From VAZQ01 sp963817135 (GTDB taxonomy: Bacteria; Pseudomonadota; Alphaproteobacteria; Rhizobiales; Xanthobacteraceae), in contig CAWFNG010000019.1 of NCBI GenBank assembly GCA_963817135.1, positions 248,001-312,000 on the forward strand: 64,000 nt of DNA. Reading direction: 5' to 3'. Under the pieces are notes generated by a model. The model saw only the letters and a program-made list of their open reading frames with translations, was not told where the DNA came from and searched no databases. Position numbers and translations under genes: made by a program. Shown one piece after another: positions 52,605-61,160 of the stretch (positions within the stretch are counted from its first letter, which is position 1; each line of letters opens with the position of its first letter).

Positions 52605-53566
52605 TGCGTAGACTTGAGGCCGAGGTCCTTGGCGATGGCAGCAAGCCGCGCGCGTTGCTCATCGATGGCGGCGGCAAAGTCGGTCGGCCCGCCGATATTC
52701 ACGATCTGGCCGGTTGCGGTCAATCGCGATACGACCGTGTCATCGGTGATGGCGCGCACATCCGCGGCAATGCGCTCGCGCAGCGCAAGCGGCATGTCCG
52801 AGGGACCGAAGAAGCCGACCAGGCCATCGAACGCGAGTTCGGGAAATCCGGTTTCCGTCACGGTCGGAATGGCAGGAAGCGTGGGAGCCCGCACGTTGTT
52901 TGTCACCGTCAAGAGTTTGATCTTGCCCGCTTCAAGCTGCGGCCGCACGATGGCAAGCGCCGCCTCAAACACCTGGACACGTCCCTCGGCAAGGTCGTTT
53001 GCCGCCTCGACCGGGTTGCGATAGGGCACCTTGGTCATGTTCAAGCCCGCGCGCTGCAGAAATCCTGCAAATGAAAAGTCAAGCGCGCCGGTGGTGCCCG
53101 CCCAATTGAGCTTGCCGGGTTGCGCGCGCGCCATGGCGACGAGGTCGGCAAAGCTGCTGACTTGCAGAGAAGCCGGTACCGCGATGGTGATGACGGTGTT
53201 CGACACCCGCACGATGGGAGCAAGATCGCTCGGCTTGTACGGCAGGTTGTCGTGCAGATAAGGGTGCGCAGTAAACGACGAGCTTGGCGCGGCGAGCAGG
53301 ACGTGATCGTCGTGAGCGTTGACGAATGCAGTTATGGCGACAATGCCGTCGCCCCCCGGCTTGTTCTCCACCACGACCGGCTGGCCCCAGCGTGGGCTCA
53401 ACCGATCGGCAAGGAGCCGTGTGCCGATGTCGACCCCCGCGCCGGGGCCGAGCGTGACCAGAAACCTGACCGGACGCTGTGGCCAATTCTGCGCCGCAAC
53501 CGGCGTCGTCGAGCTGACGAGACTTGCAAACAAGGCGAACGCAACGAGATGTTGCAGGCCACGCAT
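52601..53566 (-). CDS. Tripartite tricarboxylate transporter receptor, Bug/TctC family
   Basis: Periplasmic receptor of 321 residues; the signal peptide ends TPVAAQ. Family features: WPQRPVRFLVTLGPGAG, VENKPGGDGIVAITAF, KVPYRNPVEAAND and PTLPAIPTVTETGFPELAFDG. The usual TPDGYTL loop is replaced by AHDDHVLLAAP, so ligand contacts may differ. It is the first gene of a two-gene unit with the NitT/TauT-type receptor. Ligand unknown. Confidence 0.9.
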   Translation of the reverse strand: MRGLQHLVAFALFASLVSSTTPVAAQNWPQRPVRFLVTLGPGAGVDIGTRLLADRLSPRWGQPVVVENKPGGDGIVAITAFVNAHDDHVLLAAPSSSFTAHPYLHDNLPYKPSDLAPIVRVSNTVITIAVPASLQVSSFADLVAMARAQPGKLNWAGTTGALDFSFAGFLQRAGLNMTKVPYRNPVEAANDLAEGRVQVFEAALAIVRPQLEAGKIKLLTVTNNVRAPTLPAIPTVTETGFPELAFDGLVGFFGPSDMPLALRERIAADVRAITDDTVVSRLTATGQIVNIGGPTDFAAAIDEQRARLAAIAKDLGLKSTQ

Positions 53567-53682
53567 GACATCCTCCGATCGTCCATTCCAGTGCAGAGGA
53601 GAACGGTTATCATTCCGGCAAAGGGTGCGACAAGGGCAAAGCTGCCGCAGCTATGGTGTAGCCCGGATGGAGCGCATAGGCC

Positions 53683-53818
53683 GTAGGGTGGGCAAATTCG
53701 TCTATCAAAAGTCTCCGCGTGGGCATAGCCCGCGAAGACGGGCGTGAACGCCCTTATGGTCGTCGCACGAATTTGCCCACGCGGAACGCCCCGTGCACAG
53801 CGCCTTTGCCCACCCTAC
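53683..53818. repeat. MITE-like element with perfect 14-bp terminal inverted repeats
   Basis: A 136-bp segment with ends GTAGGGTGGGCAAA and TTTGCCCACCCTAC. Inside, GCCCGCGAAGACGGGC and GTGAACGCCC give further hairpins. Related text fills the block at 27038-27585, and the left terminus recurs within the dehydratase-hydrolase gene near 62684. It ends 28 bp before the start of the DUF1688 gene. No target duplication was recognised. Confidence 0.75.
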
Positions 53819-53846
53819 GAAGTGCTACGATCAGCACCGCGATAAT

Positions 53847-55091
53847 ATGACACCCCCTCCATCCAGCCAACCGCCGGCGGAACTCGTCAAGCTGCGCAGC
53901 GCCGCCGCCGTGCGCGAACGTTGCGGCATGGTCTATCGCTTCGTCGACGAAGGCGGCTCGCAGAATTTTTCGGTCGATGAATTGCGGTTGCCCGCAATCG
54001 CGGAATACGTGGCCAAGGTCACGCAGGACACCTATCCCGACCTGAAAATCCCCTACCACAGCCGCTGGCGGCACTTTGACACCGGCGGAGTCAATCGCTG
54101 GGAGGAGCTGGCGGGAATGATGCGCGGTGATGCGCTGGCGCGCGCGCGCGCGGCCGTCGACCTCGTTACCGTGAGCGTTCTCCTGGATGCCGGAGCAGGC
54201 AATGCATGGCGCTATCGCGACATCCGCACAGGCGCCTCCTTCGCGCGTTCGGAAGGCCTTGCTGTCGCCAGCCTCGATATGTTCCGCGCCGGCGGTTTCT
54301 CGACCGATAGGGAGCAACCTTGGCGCGTCGATGCCGTCGCCCTCATGCAGATGGATGCGGCAACGCTCGCGCGGCATTTTCAGGTCGATGTGCATAATCC
54401 ATTGGTGGGGTTGGAAGCCCGCAGCGCGCTCCTGCGCCGCCTCGGCGAGGCATTGGCGGCGAATGCCGACCTGTTCGGCCAGGCGCCCGCGCGGCCCGGC
54501 CATCTCGTCGACTATTTCATGCAGCGTGCCGCCGACCGGCACATAAGTGCTGCCAATGTGCTTGCCGTTGTGCTCAACGGGCTTGTCTCCATCTGGCCGT
54601 CAGGACTGACACTCAACGGGTTTGCCATCGGCGATGCCGGCCGCCACCGCGCCGTGCGCACCGGCGATGCAAGCGATGGCATTGTGCCGTTCCATAAGCT
54701 TTCCCAGTGGCTCACCTATTCCTTGATCGAGCCGCTAAATGCGGTGGGCCTCATCGTTGACGATATCCACGACCTTACGGCGCTTGCGGAGTATCGCAAC
54801 GGCGGATTGCTCGTTGACCTTAAGGCAATCGTGCTGCGCAGCGGGGTCGAGCCCCGGCAGGAATACCCAGTCTATTCGGAGCTGGTGGTGGAATGGCGCG
54901 CGCTTACCGTCGCGCTGATGGATCGTCTCATCGGTTTGGTGCGCGGGCAGCTCGGAATGGATGCCGCCTTCACGCTGCCGCAGATGCTGCAAGGCGGTAC
55001 CTGGGCGGCCGGACGCAAGATTGCCCGCGAGCTGCGGCCGCGCGACGGCGCCTCGCCCATCCGGGTCGCCGCGGACGGCACGGTGTTTTGA
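53847..55091 (+). CDS. DUF1688 / URC4 (uracil catabolism 4) family protein
   Basis: A 414-residue soluble protein of the URC4/Urg3 family (DUF1688), linked in fungi and some bacteria to a uracil breakdown route; its biochemical role is not established. Recognisable stretches: AAVRERCGMVYRFVDEGG, YHSRWRHFDTGGVNRWEEL, SVLLDAGAGNAWRYRD, and PFHKLSQWLTYSLIEPL. I start it at MTPPPSSQPP; a longer frame from 53793 begins inside a palindromic element. No other URC genes (URC1, uracil phosphoribosyltransferase) are nearby, though an isochorismatase-like hydrolase lies 6 kb on. Confidence 0.9.
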   Translation: MTPPPSSQPPAELVKLRSAAAVRERCGMVYRFVDEGGSQNFSVDELRLPAIAEYVAKVTQDTYPDLKIPYHSRWRHFDTGGVNRWEELAGMMRGDALARARAAVDLVTVSVLLDAGAGNAWRYRDIRTGASFARSEGLAVASLDMFRAGGFSTDREQPWRVDAVALMQMDAATLARHFQVDVHNPLVGLEARSALLRRLGEALAANADLFGQAPARPGHLVDYFMQRAADRHISAANVLAVVLNGLVSIWPSGLTLNGFAIGDAGRHRAVRTGDASDGIVPFHKLSQWLTYSLIEPLNAVGLIVDDIHDLTALAEYRNGGLLVDLKAIVLRSGVEPRQEYPVYSELVVEWRALTVALMDRLIGLVRGQLGMDAAFTLPQMLQGGTWAAGRKIARELRPRDGASPIRVAADGTVF

Positions 55092-55102
55092 ACGAGTAGA
55101 CT

Positions 55103-55242
55103 GTCATTCCGGGGCGAGGCCGAAGCAAAGCGAAGGCCGAGAGCCCGGAATCCATAACCCCGGCTGTGGCTATGGATTCCGGGTTCGCTCAAGGTTGACA
55201 ATTTGCTTGCGCAACTTGTCAACCTGGGCGCCCCGGAATGAC
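55103..55242. repeat. Long palindromic repeat, family 2 (copy 2)
   Basis: Outer arms GTCATTCCGGGGCG and CGCCCCGGAATGAC; inner pairs GCCCGGAATCCATAACC / GGCTATGGATTCCGGGTTC and GTTGACAA / TTGTCAAC. It fills the gap between the convergent ends of the DUF1688 and Rieske genes and resembles the copy at 11478-11589. Confidence 0.85.
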
Positions 55243-55248
55243 AGACCT

Positions 55249-56295
55249 CTACTCCGCCGCGACCATTTTGGCGGCCGTCGCCCGCTCCTCCTGACAGAGG
55301 CGATCAAGAATGCGGCGCGCGGCAATGACGCCGCTGTCGGCATTGATGTCAGTCTGCGGCGGGTTGGGAATGAGTTCCAGGTTGCGCTGCTGCGCCTCGA
55401 ACACCGCGACGTCCTCCAGAAAAGCGGTGCGGATTTGCTCGGTCAGCATGTTAGTGGTGTTGGGATTGTTCACGTCGAAATTGTGTGCCTGTCCCCAGAA
55501 ATAATGGCTCGTTGATTCCGTCTCCGGCGTGATGGCATTGAGGTTCCACATTTCGATGCCGCCCACGCGCTTGCCTTGGGGCGCTCCCGTGCCGGTGGGG
55601 GTCGCGCCCACGTCGAGCCGCAGGAAAGCCGGCGGCGCGAAATTGATGATCTGCCAGCGATCGACATTGGCGCTGAAACCGCCGGCCTTGACAAAGGTGG
55701 GCGGTGCCGGCGCGTCGACGATCCAGCGCGTGACGGTGACGCTCTCGTGGGAGCGCTGCACCTTGACCGCGGCCTGATCGACCAGCGCGGAATTGCCGAT
55801 CGTGGTCTCGTGTACGAAGGCGAGGTGCGTGAGATCGAGAAGGTTGTCGACAATGAGTTGCCAGTTGGCCTTGACGTGAAGGTACTGGCCTTTGGCGCCC
55901 CAATTCCGGTCGTCGAACCAGTGATAGTCGGGGACCTTGCCGGGATCGGCAAGTGCAGGATCGCCCATCCAGATCCACAGCCAGTGGTAGCGCTCGACGA
56001 CGGGATAGCTTTTTACCCGCGCCGAGCGGGGAATCATATCCTGCCCCGGCACGCGAACGCAGACGCCGTTCCTGTCATAGCGAAGACCGTGATAATGGCA
56101 TTGCAGGCTATCGCCGACCAGCTTGCCCATGGACAGGGGCAGGTGCCGATGGGCGCAGCGGTCCTCAAGCGCGACCGGCGTGCCGCCTTCCAGGCGGTAG
56201 AACACCACGGGTTGTCCGAGAATGATGCGGCCGAGCGGGCGCGTGGTGATCTCGTGATCGTAGCCCGCGACGTACCAATAGTTTTTCAGAAACAT
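55249..56295 (-). CDS. Rieske non-haem iron oxygenase, VanA-like
   Basis: Oxygenase component of 348 residues of the vanillate O-demethylase/phthalate type. The Rieske [2Fe-2S] centre uses Cys47 and His49 (DRCAHRHLPL) and Cys66 and His69 (CHYHGLRY). The mononuclear iron site is Asp154-x2-His157-x4-His162 in NLLDLTHLAFVHE. AAGGA lies about 8 nt before the ATG. No reductase (VanB-like) gene is adjacent, so electrons must come from elsewhere; the aromatic or other substrate is unknown. Confidence 0.93.
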   Translation of the reverse strand: MFLKNYWYVAGYDHEITTRPLGRIILGQPVVFYRLEGGTPVALEDRCAHRHLPLSMGKLVGDSLQCHYHGLRYDRNGVCVRVPGQDMIPRSARVKSYPVVERYHWLWIWMGDPALADPGKVPDYHWFDDRNWGAKGQYLHVKANWQLIVDNLLDLTHLAFVHETTIGNSALVDQAAVKVQRSHESVTVTRWIVDAPAPPTFVKAGGFSANVDRWQIINFAPPAFLRLDVGATPTGTGAPQGKRVGGIEMWNLNAITPETESTSHYFWGQAHNFDVNNPNTTNMLTEQIRTAFLEDVAVFEAQQRNLELIPNPPQTDINADSGVIAARRILDRLCQEERATAAKMVAAE

Positions 56296-56368
56296 GGCAT
56301 TTTCCTTCGGTGTCTTATTCCCTCGATGTACTGGCTCCGGCTGCCATCAGGCATTCATTCGCTTCAGT

Positions 56369-56535
56369 CTAGTGCCGCCGATTTGAAGTTCCTACAGCGA
56401 TTGCAGCAAGCTCATGAAGGAACTTCAAATCGAAAAGCGGCACTAGAATCATAGACTTGCTAGTGCCCCTTTGCTTCCGAAGTTCGTGTCAGAGGGTGCC
56501 GCCATGTATCACGAACTTCGGAAGCGGGGCACTAG
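56369..56535 (-). repeat. Two-hairpin CTAG repeat, copy 6 (B then A)
   Basis: Hairpin B (56369-56446) with GTGCCGC/GCGGCAC arms around GATTTGAAGTTCC, spacer AATCATAGACTTG, then hairpin A (56460-56535) with GTGCCCC/GGGGCAC arms around CTTCCGAAGTTCG. It is the same subtype pair as copy 3 at 29639-29804, in reverse orientation. It lies upstream of the Rieske gene. Confidence 0.92.
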
Positions 56536-56589
56536 GCTCCGGGGTGCCTGCGTTCAATCGATCGCGGGTTTACAAGTACCGCTTTCCCC

Positions 56590-56790
56590 TCAAAGCATGT
56601 CTTTGATCGCCTGAACGAGGTCGCGATCGACGCTGATCATGTCTCCTTCTAACGGCAGCGCCAGCGCTTCGCGTTGCTCGCGCGGAACTGCGCGACCCTG
56701 CAGAATGACGCGGCCATCGGATGTCAGGAAGATCGAGGAGGCTGCCTTCTGGTCATCATGCTTCCAGACCAACTCTACGCGAAATTTCAC
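56590..56790 (-). CDS. Small hypothetical protein
   Basis: A 66-residue soluble protein beginning MKFRVELVWKHDDQKA with an alternating strand pattern, then VILQGRAVPREQREALALP and an acidic end. I recognise no family. The start is GTG with a GGAG exactly 7 nt upstream, which supports real translation. It stands alone between a repeat and the divergent TRAP receptor gene. Confidence 0.6.
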   Translation of the reverse strand: MKFRVELVWKHDDQKAASSIFLTSDGRVILQGRAVPREQREALALPLEGDMISVDRDLVQAIKDML

Positions 56791-56925
56791 GGCGCTACTC
56801 CAAAGTGCGTTGGAATGATGCGGGCAACTATGGCAAGAGGGGCGACAAGCTGCCCAATTGAGTGACCCGCCATCACGCGATTAGCTCTCGGCTGCACCAA
56901 ATTTAGTGTCATTGAGGAGGGACGC

Positions 56926-57957
56926 ATGGCGGTTATTCAGTTTATTGAGCAAAGCGCGCGCAGCCTGCTCGCGCGCATTTTCTTTGCCGGTGCTGCGCTG
57001 GCAGCGGTTTCGCTGCCCGTCCGCGCGCAGGAATTTACCCTGAAATTCGCTACCCAAACCCTTAACGACATGCAGCATGAATACATCAAGGTATTCAAGA
57101 CCGAGCTGGAAAAAGCCACCAACAATCGCATCCAGGTCGGTGTCTATCCGGCAAGCCAGCTCGGCGGCGCCCAGCGCCAGACCGAAGGATTGCGGCTCGG
57201 CACCATCGAGGCCGCCATCGGGCCGGTTGAATTGTTCGTGGGCGCCGATCCGCGCTTCCAGGTGCCGGCGCTTGCCGGCCTGTACAAGAGCCGGGAGCAG
57301 CTGCGGCGCGTGCTCGACATTCCCGAGTTTCGCAAGATCATTTTCGACGTCGCGGCATCGCGCGGGCTCGTGGGCCTGAGCCTCGGCGCCTACGACATGC
57401 AATCCTTCGTCTTCAAGGTGCCGGTGGACAAGGTTGCAGATTTTTCCGGCAAGCGCATCCGTGTGCTTGCCTCGGAAGGCGAGCAAGCTTCGGTTGCCGC
57501 TCTCGGCGGGGCATCGGTTCCGATGTCGCTGCCGGAAGTGCTGCCTGCCTTGCAGCAAGGCACCATCGACGCCGTCAATTCCGTACTCGGGGTGTTCGTG
57601 GCATTTCGCTATTATGATGCCGCCCCCCACCTTCTCGATACCGCATTATGGCCGATTTTGCCGATCGCGATGGTGAGCAAGGTGTTTTTTGACCGGCTTC
57701 CGGCGGACTTGAAGAAAGCGGTGCTGGACACCGGGCTCAAGGTCGAGCCGGAAATCGAGAAATGGCAGGTCACCCGCATTCAGGACGACACCAAGGCGTG
57801 GTTGGACAAGGGCGGCAAGATCACCAAGCTTCCGCCCGATCAACAACAGGAAGCCGCGCGCCGGGTCACGGAAGCGGCCCAATCGGTGGTCGGCAAAAGC
57901 GCGCCGCTCAAGGAAATGTATGACAAGCTCAAGGCCGTCGCGGGCACGGTGAATTGA
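56926..57957 (+). CDS. dctP: TRAP transporter substrate-binding protein
   Basis: Periplasmic receptor of 343 residues with a signal peptide ending PVRAQ. DctP-fold landmarks: FTLKFATQTLNDMQHEYIKVF, YPASQLGGAQRQTEGLRLGTIE, FSGKRIRVLASEGEQ and LPEVLPALQQGTIDAVNS. The ATG follows a very strong GAGGAGGGACGC. It is the first gene of a + strand unit with an amidase, the small permease and the large permease. The ligand is not predictable, but the embedded amidase points to an amide or a related nitrogenous acid. Confidence 0.94.
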   Translation: MAVIQFIEQSARSLLARIFFAGAALAAVSLPVRAQEFTLKFATQTLNDMQHEYIKVFKTELEKATNNRIQVGVYPASQLGGAQRQTEGLRLGTIEAAIGPVELFVGADPRFQVPALAGLYKSREQLRRVLDIPEFRKIIFDVAASRGLVGLSLGAYDMQSFVFKVPVDKVADFSGKRIRVLASEGEQASVAALGGASVPMSLPEVLPALQQGTIDAVNSVLGVFVAFRYYDAAPHLLDTALWPILPIAMVSKVFFDRLPADLKKAVLDTGLKVEPEIEKWQVTRIQDDTKAWLDKGGKITKLPPDQQQEAARRVTEAAQSVVGKSAPLKEMYDKLKAVAGTVN

Positions 57958-57970
57958 TCAGCCAGCGGCA

Positions 57971-59302
57971 ATGACACGCTCGACATCATATGCGTCGCAG
58001 GCGACGCGGTTTGCCGCGGGCCAGGGCTCGCCGTTGACCGAGCTCAAGGCGCGGCTCGCGCGTCTCGATGAACTGGACCCCAGGCTCAATGCCTTCGTGC
58101 GCATAGCGCGCGAGGGCGCACTTGCCGCGGCAGTGCAGTCGGAACGGCGCTGGCGTGCCAATACTCCGCTCTCTCCCATCGACGGTATGGCGATCGGCAT
58201 CAAAGACATCATCGAGACCGAAGATATGCCGACCGGGCAGGGTTCACCCCTGTGGGAGGGGTTCGAGACCAGACGCGATGCTGCTTGCGTGCAGGCCTTG
58301 CGCGAGGCGGGGACAATCATTCTCGGCAAGACGACGACCACCGAATTTGCCGCAACCGAGCCGCTGATGCCGTCGCGCAATCCACACGATCTCGGGCGCA
58401 CTGCGGGCGGATCGAGCAGCGGGTCGGCTTGCGCCGTAGGCGCCGGCATTCTTCCTGCCGCCCTGGGGACGCAAGTCGTCGGTTCGACCTTGCGGCCGGC
58501 GAGCTATTGCGGTTGCGTCGGTTTCAAGCCCACCTTCGGCGCGCTCAACCGCAGCGGCTCTTATGATCACCTGAGTCAAAGCTGCCTTGGCATATTGGCT
58601 GCTACGCCCGAGGACGCCTGGACCGTGGCGAGCGCGATCGTCACCAGGGTCGGCGGCGACCCTGGTTATGAGGGCCTGCGTGGTCCGATCGGGGTTCCGT
58701 CCGCCCGAAAGCCGCGGCACCTCGCAGTTCTCGAAACCAGCGGCTGGAGCAAAGCCAGCGCCGGAGCGCATGCGGCCTTCGCCGGTGCGCGCAAACGCCT
58801 GAGCGACCTCGATATCGCGCTCGCCGACCGCCACAGCGATCGGCAAATCGCGGCATTTGAAGAGGTCATTGCCGAGGCGGTGCCGGTGACCTTCCAGACC
58901 TTCGAATGGGAGCTTCGCTGGCCGCTCGCGACGTATGCCAGGCGCGATGGCCTCAGCGACGGCATGCGCCGTCGCCTCGCAGCCGGTCAGGCAGCGACCC
59001 TCGACGACTATCGCACGGCGCTTGCGCGCCGCAGAGAGATTCGCAGCCACTATGCGCAGGTGAGCGCTGCATTCGACGGCTTTGTCACCCTCGGCGCCAC
59101 CGGAGCGGCACCGTTCGGCCTGGGCTGGACCGGCGACCCCGTGTTCAACGTACCGGCGTCATTGCTCGGCGTTCCGGCAATTTCGCTGCCGTTTCTGACA
59201 GACGAGAACATGCCGCTCGGGCTGCAACTCATCGGCCGCGCCGAACAGGACGCCGACTTGATGGCCATCGCCCATTGGCTGTGGCAGAACTACGCCAGCT
59301 GA
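57971..59302 (+). CDS. Amidase, amidase-signature family
   Basis: Cytoplasmic amide hydrolase of 443 residues. The Ser-cisSer-Lys triad fits Lys78 (GIKDI), Ser148 (AGGSSSGSA) and Ser172 (VVGSTLRPAS). The stretch around the nucleophile, GTQVVGSTLRPASYCG, departs from the usual GTDTGGSIRIPA, so oxyanion geometry or specificity may differ. It begins 13 bp after dctP and precedes dctQ, so it is part of the TRAP unit and may hydrolyse the imported compound. Relatives include allophanate hydrolase and aryl-amidases; this one is not assigned. Confidence 0.92.
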   Translation: MTRSTSYASQATRFAAGQGSPLTELKARLARLDELDPRLNAFVRIAREGALAAAVQSERRWRANTPLSPIDGMAIGIKDIIETEDMPTGQGSPLWEGFETRRDAACVQALREAGTIILGKTTTTEFAATEPLMPSRNPHDLGRTAGGSSSGSACAVGAGILPAALGTQVVGSTLRPASYCGCVGFKPTFGALNRSGSYDHLSQSCLGILAATPEDAWTVASAIVTRVGGDPGYEGLRGPIGVPSARKPRHLAVLETSGWSKASAGAHAAFAGARKRLSDLDIALADRHSDRQIAAFEEVIAEAVPVTFQTFEWELRWPLATYARRDGLSDGMRRRLAAGQAATLDDYRTALARRREIRSHYAQVSAAFDGFVTLGATGAAPFGLGWTGDPVFNVPASLLGVPAISLPFLTDENMPLGLQLIGRAEQDADLMAIAHWLWQNYAS

Positions 59303-59330
59303 AACTAGAGGCACGCAACCGAGCGAGGTT

Positions 59331-59873
59331 ATGCCCGTCCCGCCGACGCCGCAAAGGCGGTTGATGCGCAGCATCCATTGGCTGGGTACACGCGTTTGCG
59401 ATATCGGCCTGTGGCTCGGTGCCGCGGCGCTGTTTGCCATCGTCATTCTCAACGGCATCAACATCGTGCTGCGCTATTTTTTCCGCACGCCGCTCTCCTG
59501 GGCGGAAGAAGCGATGCTCTATCTGATGATCCTCGCGGTATATGTGGGGGCAGTGTCGGTCGCGTGGCAACAGGCGCATATTCGCATCGACGCCGTCATT
59601 GACCTTGCGCCTCCGCGTCGCCGCAAATTCCTGCAGGTTGTGAGCACTCTCGTCCTCTCCGCCGTGCTCATCCCCGTCGTATTTGCGAGCTTTCGCGTTA
59701 CCAATCTGCTGTTCGAGTTCGACCAGCGCAGCGACGCCCTGCACCTGCCCATGTGGATCGCGCAGGGCGTGGTGCCGGTGGCACTGCTGCTGATCGTCAT
59801 CATGTCGCTTGCCCGCCTTTGGCTGCAGCTTGCCGGAATGGACGATGCCGGTCGCGGCAGCATGACGTCATAA
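59331..59873 (+). CDS. dctQ: TRAP transporter small permease
   Basis: Inner-membrane protein of 180 residues with four transmembrane helices and the DctQ signatures INIVLRYFFRTPLSWAEEAM and VSVAWQQAHIRIDAVID. It works with DctM and the periplasmic receptor to import an organic acid using a sodium or proton gradient. GAGG lies close to the ATG. The stop is immediately followed by the ATG of dctM. Confidence 0.92.
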   Translation: MPVPPTPQRRLMRSIHWLGTRVCDIGLWLGAAALFAIVILNGINIVLRYFFRTPLSWAEEAMLYLMILAVYVGAVSVAWQQAHIRIDAVIDLAPPRRRKFLQVVSTLVLSAVLIPVVFASFRVTNLLFEFDQRSDALHLPMWIAQGVVPVALLLIVIMSLARLWLQLAGMDDAGRGSMTS

Positions 59874-61151
59874 ATGGCTGCTCTCACCCTCATTGCATTG
59901 CCGGTTGCTCTCCTTTGCCTCGGCGTGCCGATCTTTGTCGCGCTCATCGCCGCCGCCTCGATCGGCATCGTCGCCATGGGCATCGGCAGCATGGATCCGG
60001 TACACGTCGCTTTGTTCGGCGGGCTGGACAATTTCCCGCTGTTGGCGGTTCCCCTGTTCATTTTCGCGGGCGAAGTGATGGGTCGCGGCGGCATCGCCCG
60101 CCGGCTGGTGGAATGGGCGCTGTCCCTCATCGGCGGCGTGCGCGGCTCGCTCGCGCTGGCGACCGTTGCCTCCGCCGAATTGTTCGGCTCGATGTCCGGG
60201 TCGAGCGTGGGCTGCGTCGCCGCAATCGGCAGGCTGATGGTGCCGGAACTCACGCGCCGCGGCTACGGCTCGGTGTTTTCCGGGAGTCTCATCGCGTCGT
60301 GCGGCGCGATCGCCACCATCATCCCCCCGTCCATCACCATGATCATTTTCGGCATCGCCGCGCAGCAGTCGGTGCCGAAACTGTTCCTTGCCGGCATCGT
60401 GCCGGGCCTGCTGATCGGCGTGCTGGTTTCGATCTATCTCCTGATCTACGCGCGGGTCGAGATGGTTCCGCTGGGCGATCCCTTGCGCTGGCGCAACGTA
60501 ATGACCTCGACGCGGGAGGCGATCTGGGCGCTGTTTGCGCCGGTGGTCATCCTCGGCGGCATTTACGGCGGCATTTTCACGCCGACCGAGGCCGCCGGGA
60601 TTGCCTGCGTTTACGCCATTGTGGTGGCGCGGTACATTCACCGGGAAATGTCGTGGGCCGATCTCTGGCAGACGGCAGTCGATGCCGCCAAAGTGATTTC
60701 GCAGATTCTCGTTATCGTATCCGCCGCCGGCGCCTATTCGTGGCTGGTAACGACAAGCGGATTTCCGGCAAAGCTCGTGCAGATCATGGCCGACCTTCGG
60801 CTGGAGACCTGGCTGTTGCTGCTATTGACGAACATCGTGCTCCTCTTCGTGGGCACCGTGCTCGAGCCGCCGGCCGCCATTCTCATCCTCACGCCGCTCC
60901 TCCTTCCGCTGATCATTCAGGCAGGCGTCGACGAGATACATTTCGGAATCATCTTCACGGTGAACTTGGCAGTCGGCATGTTCATTCCGCCGTTCGGGCT
61001 GAACCTTTTTGCCACCCATGCCTTGTTCCGCATTCCGCTCGGCCAGCTTTACCGCGGCATCCTGCCGTTCATTGCGATTTATCTGGTCGCTCTCGCGCTG
61101 ATTACCTACATTCCGGCGATCACGCTCGCGCCGCTAAGGTTGTGGCGGTAG
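59874..61151 (+). CDS. dctM: TRAP transporter large permease
   Basis: Inner-membrane protein of 425 residues with about twelve helices. DctM motifs are NFPLLAVPLFIFAGEVMGRGG, GSMSGSSVGCVAAIGRLMVPE, IASCGAIATIIPPSITMIIFG and FTPTEAAGIACVYAI. The ATG directly follows the dctQ stop with no gap, so the pair is translated together. With dctP and dctQ it forms a complete TRAP transporter. A convergent hydrolase gene ends 9 bp away. Confidence 0.95.
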   Translation: MAALTLIALPVALLCLGVPIFVALIAAASIGIVAMGIGSMDPVHVALFGGLDNFPLLAVPLFIFAGEVMGRGGIARRLVEWALSLIGGVRGSLALATVASAELFGSMSGSSVGCVAAIGRLMVPELTRRGYGSVFSGSLIASCGAIATIIPPSITMIIFGIAAQQSVPKLFLAGIVPGLLIGVLVSIYLLIYARVEMVPLGDPLRWRNVMTSTREAIWALFAPVVILGGIYGGIFTPTEAAGIACVYAIVVARYIHREMSWADLWQTAVDAAKVISQILVIVSAAGAYSWLVTTSGFPAKLVQIMADLRLETWLLLLLTNIVLLFVGTVLEPPAAILILTPLLLPLIIQAGVDEIHFGIIFTVNLAVGMFIPPFGLNLFATHALFRIPLGQLYRGILPFIAIYLVALALITYIPAITLAPLRLWR

Positions 61152-61160
61152 AGAGCAGGG

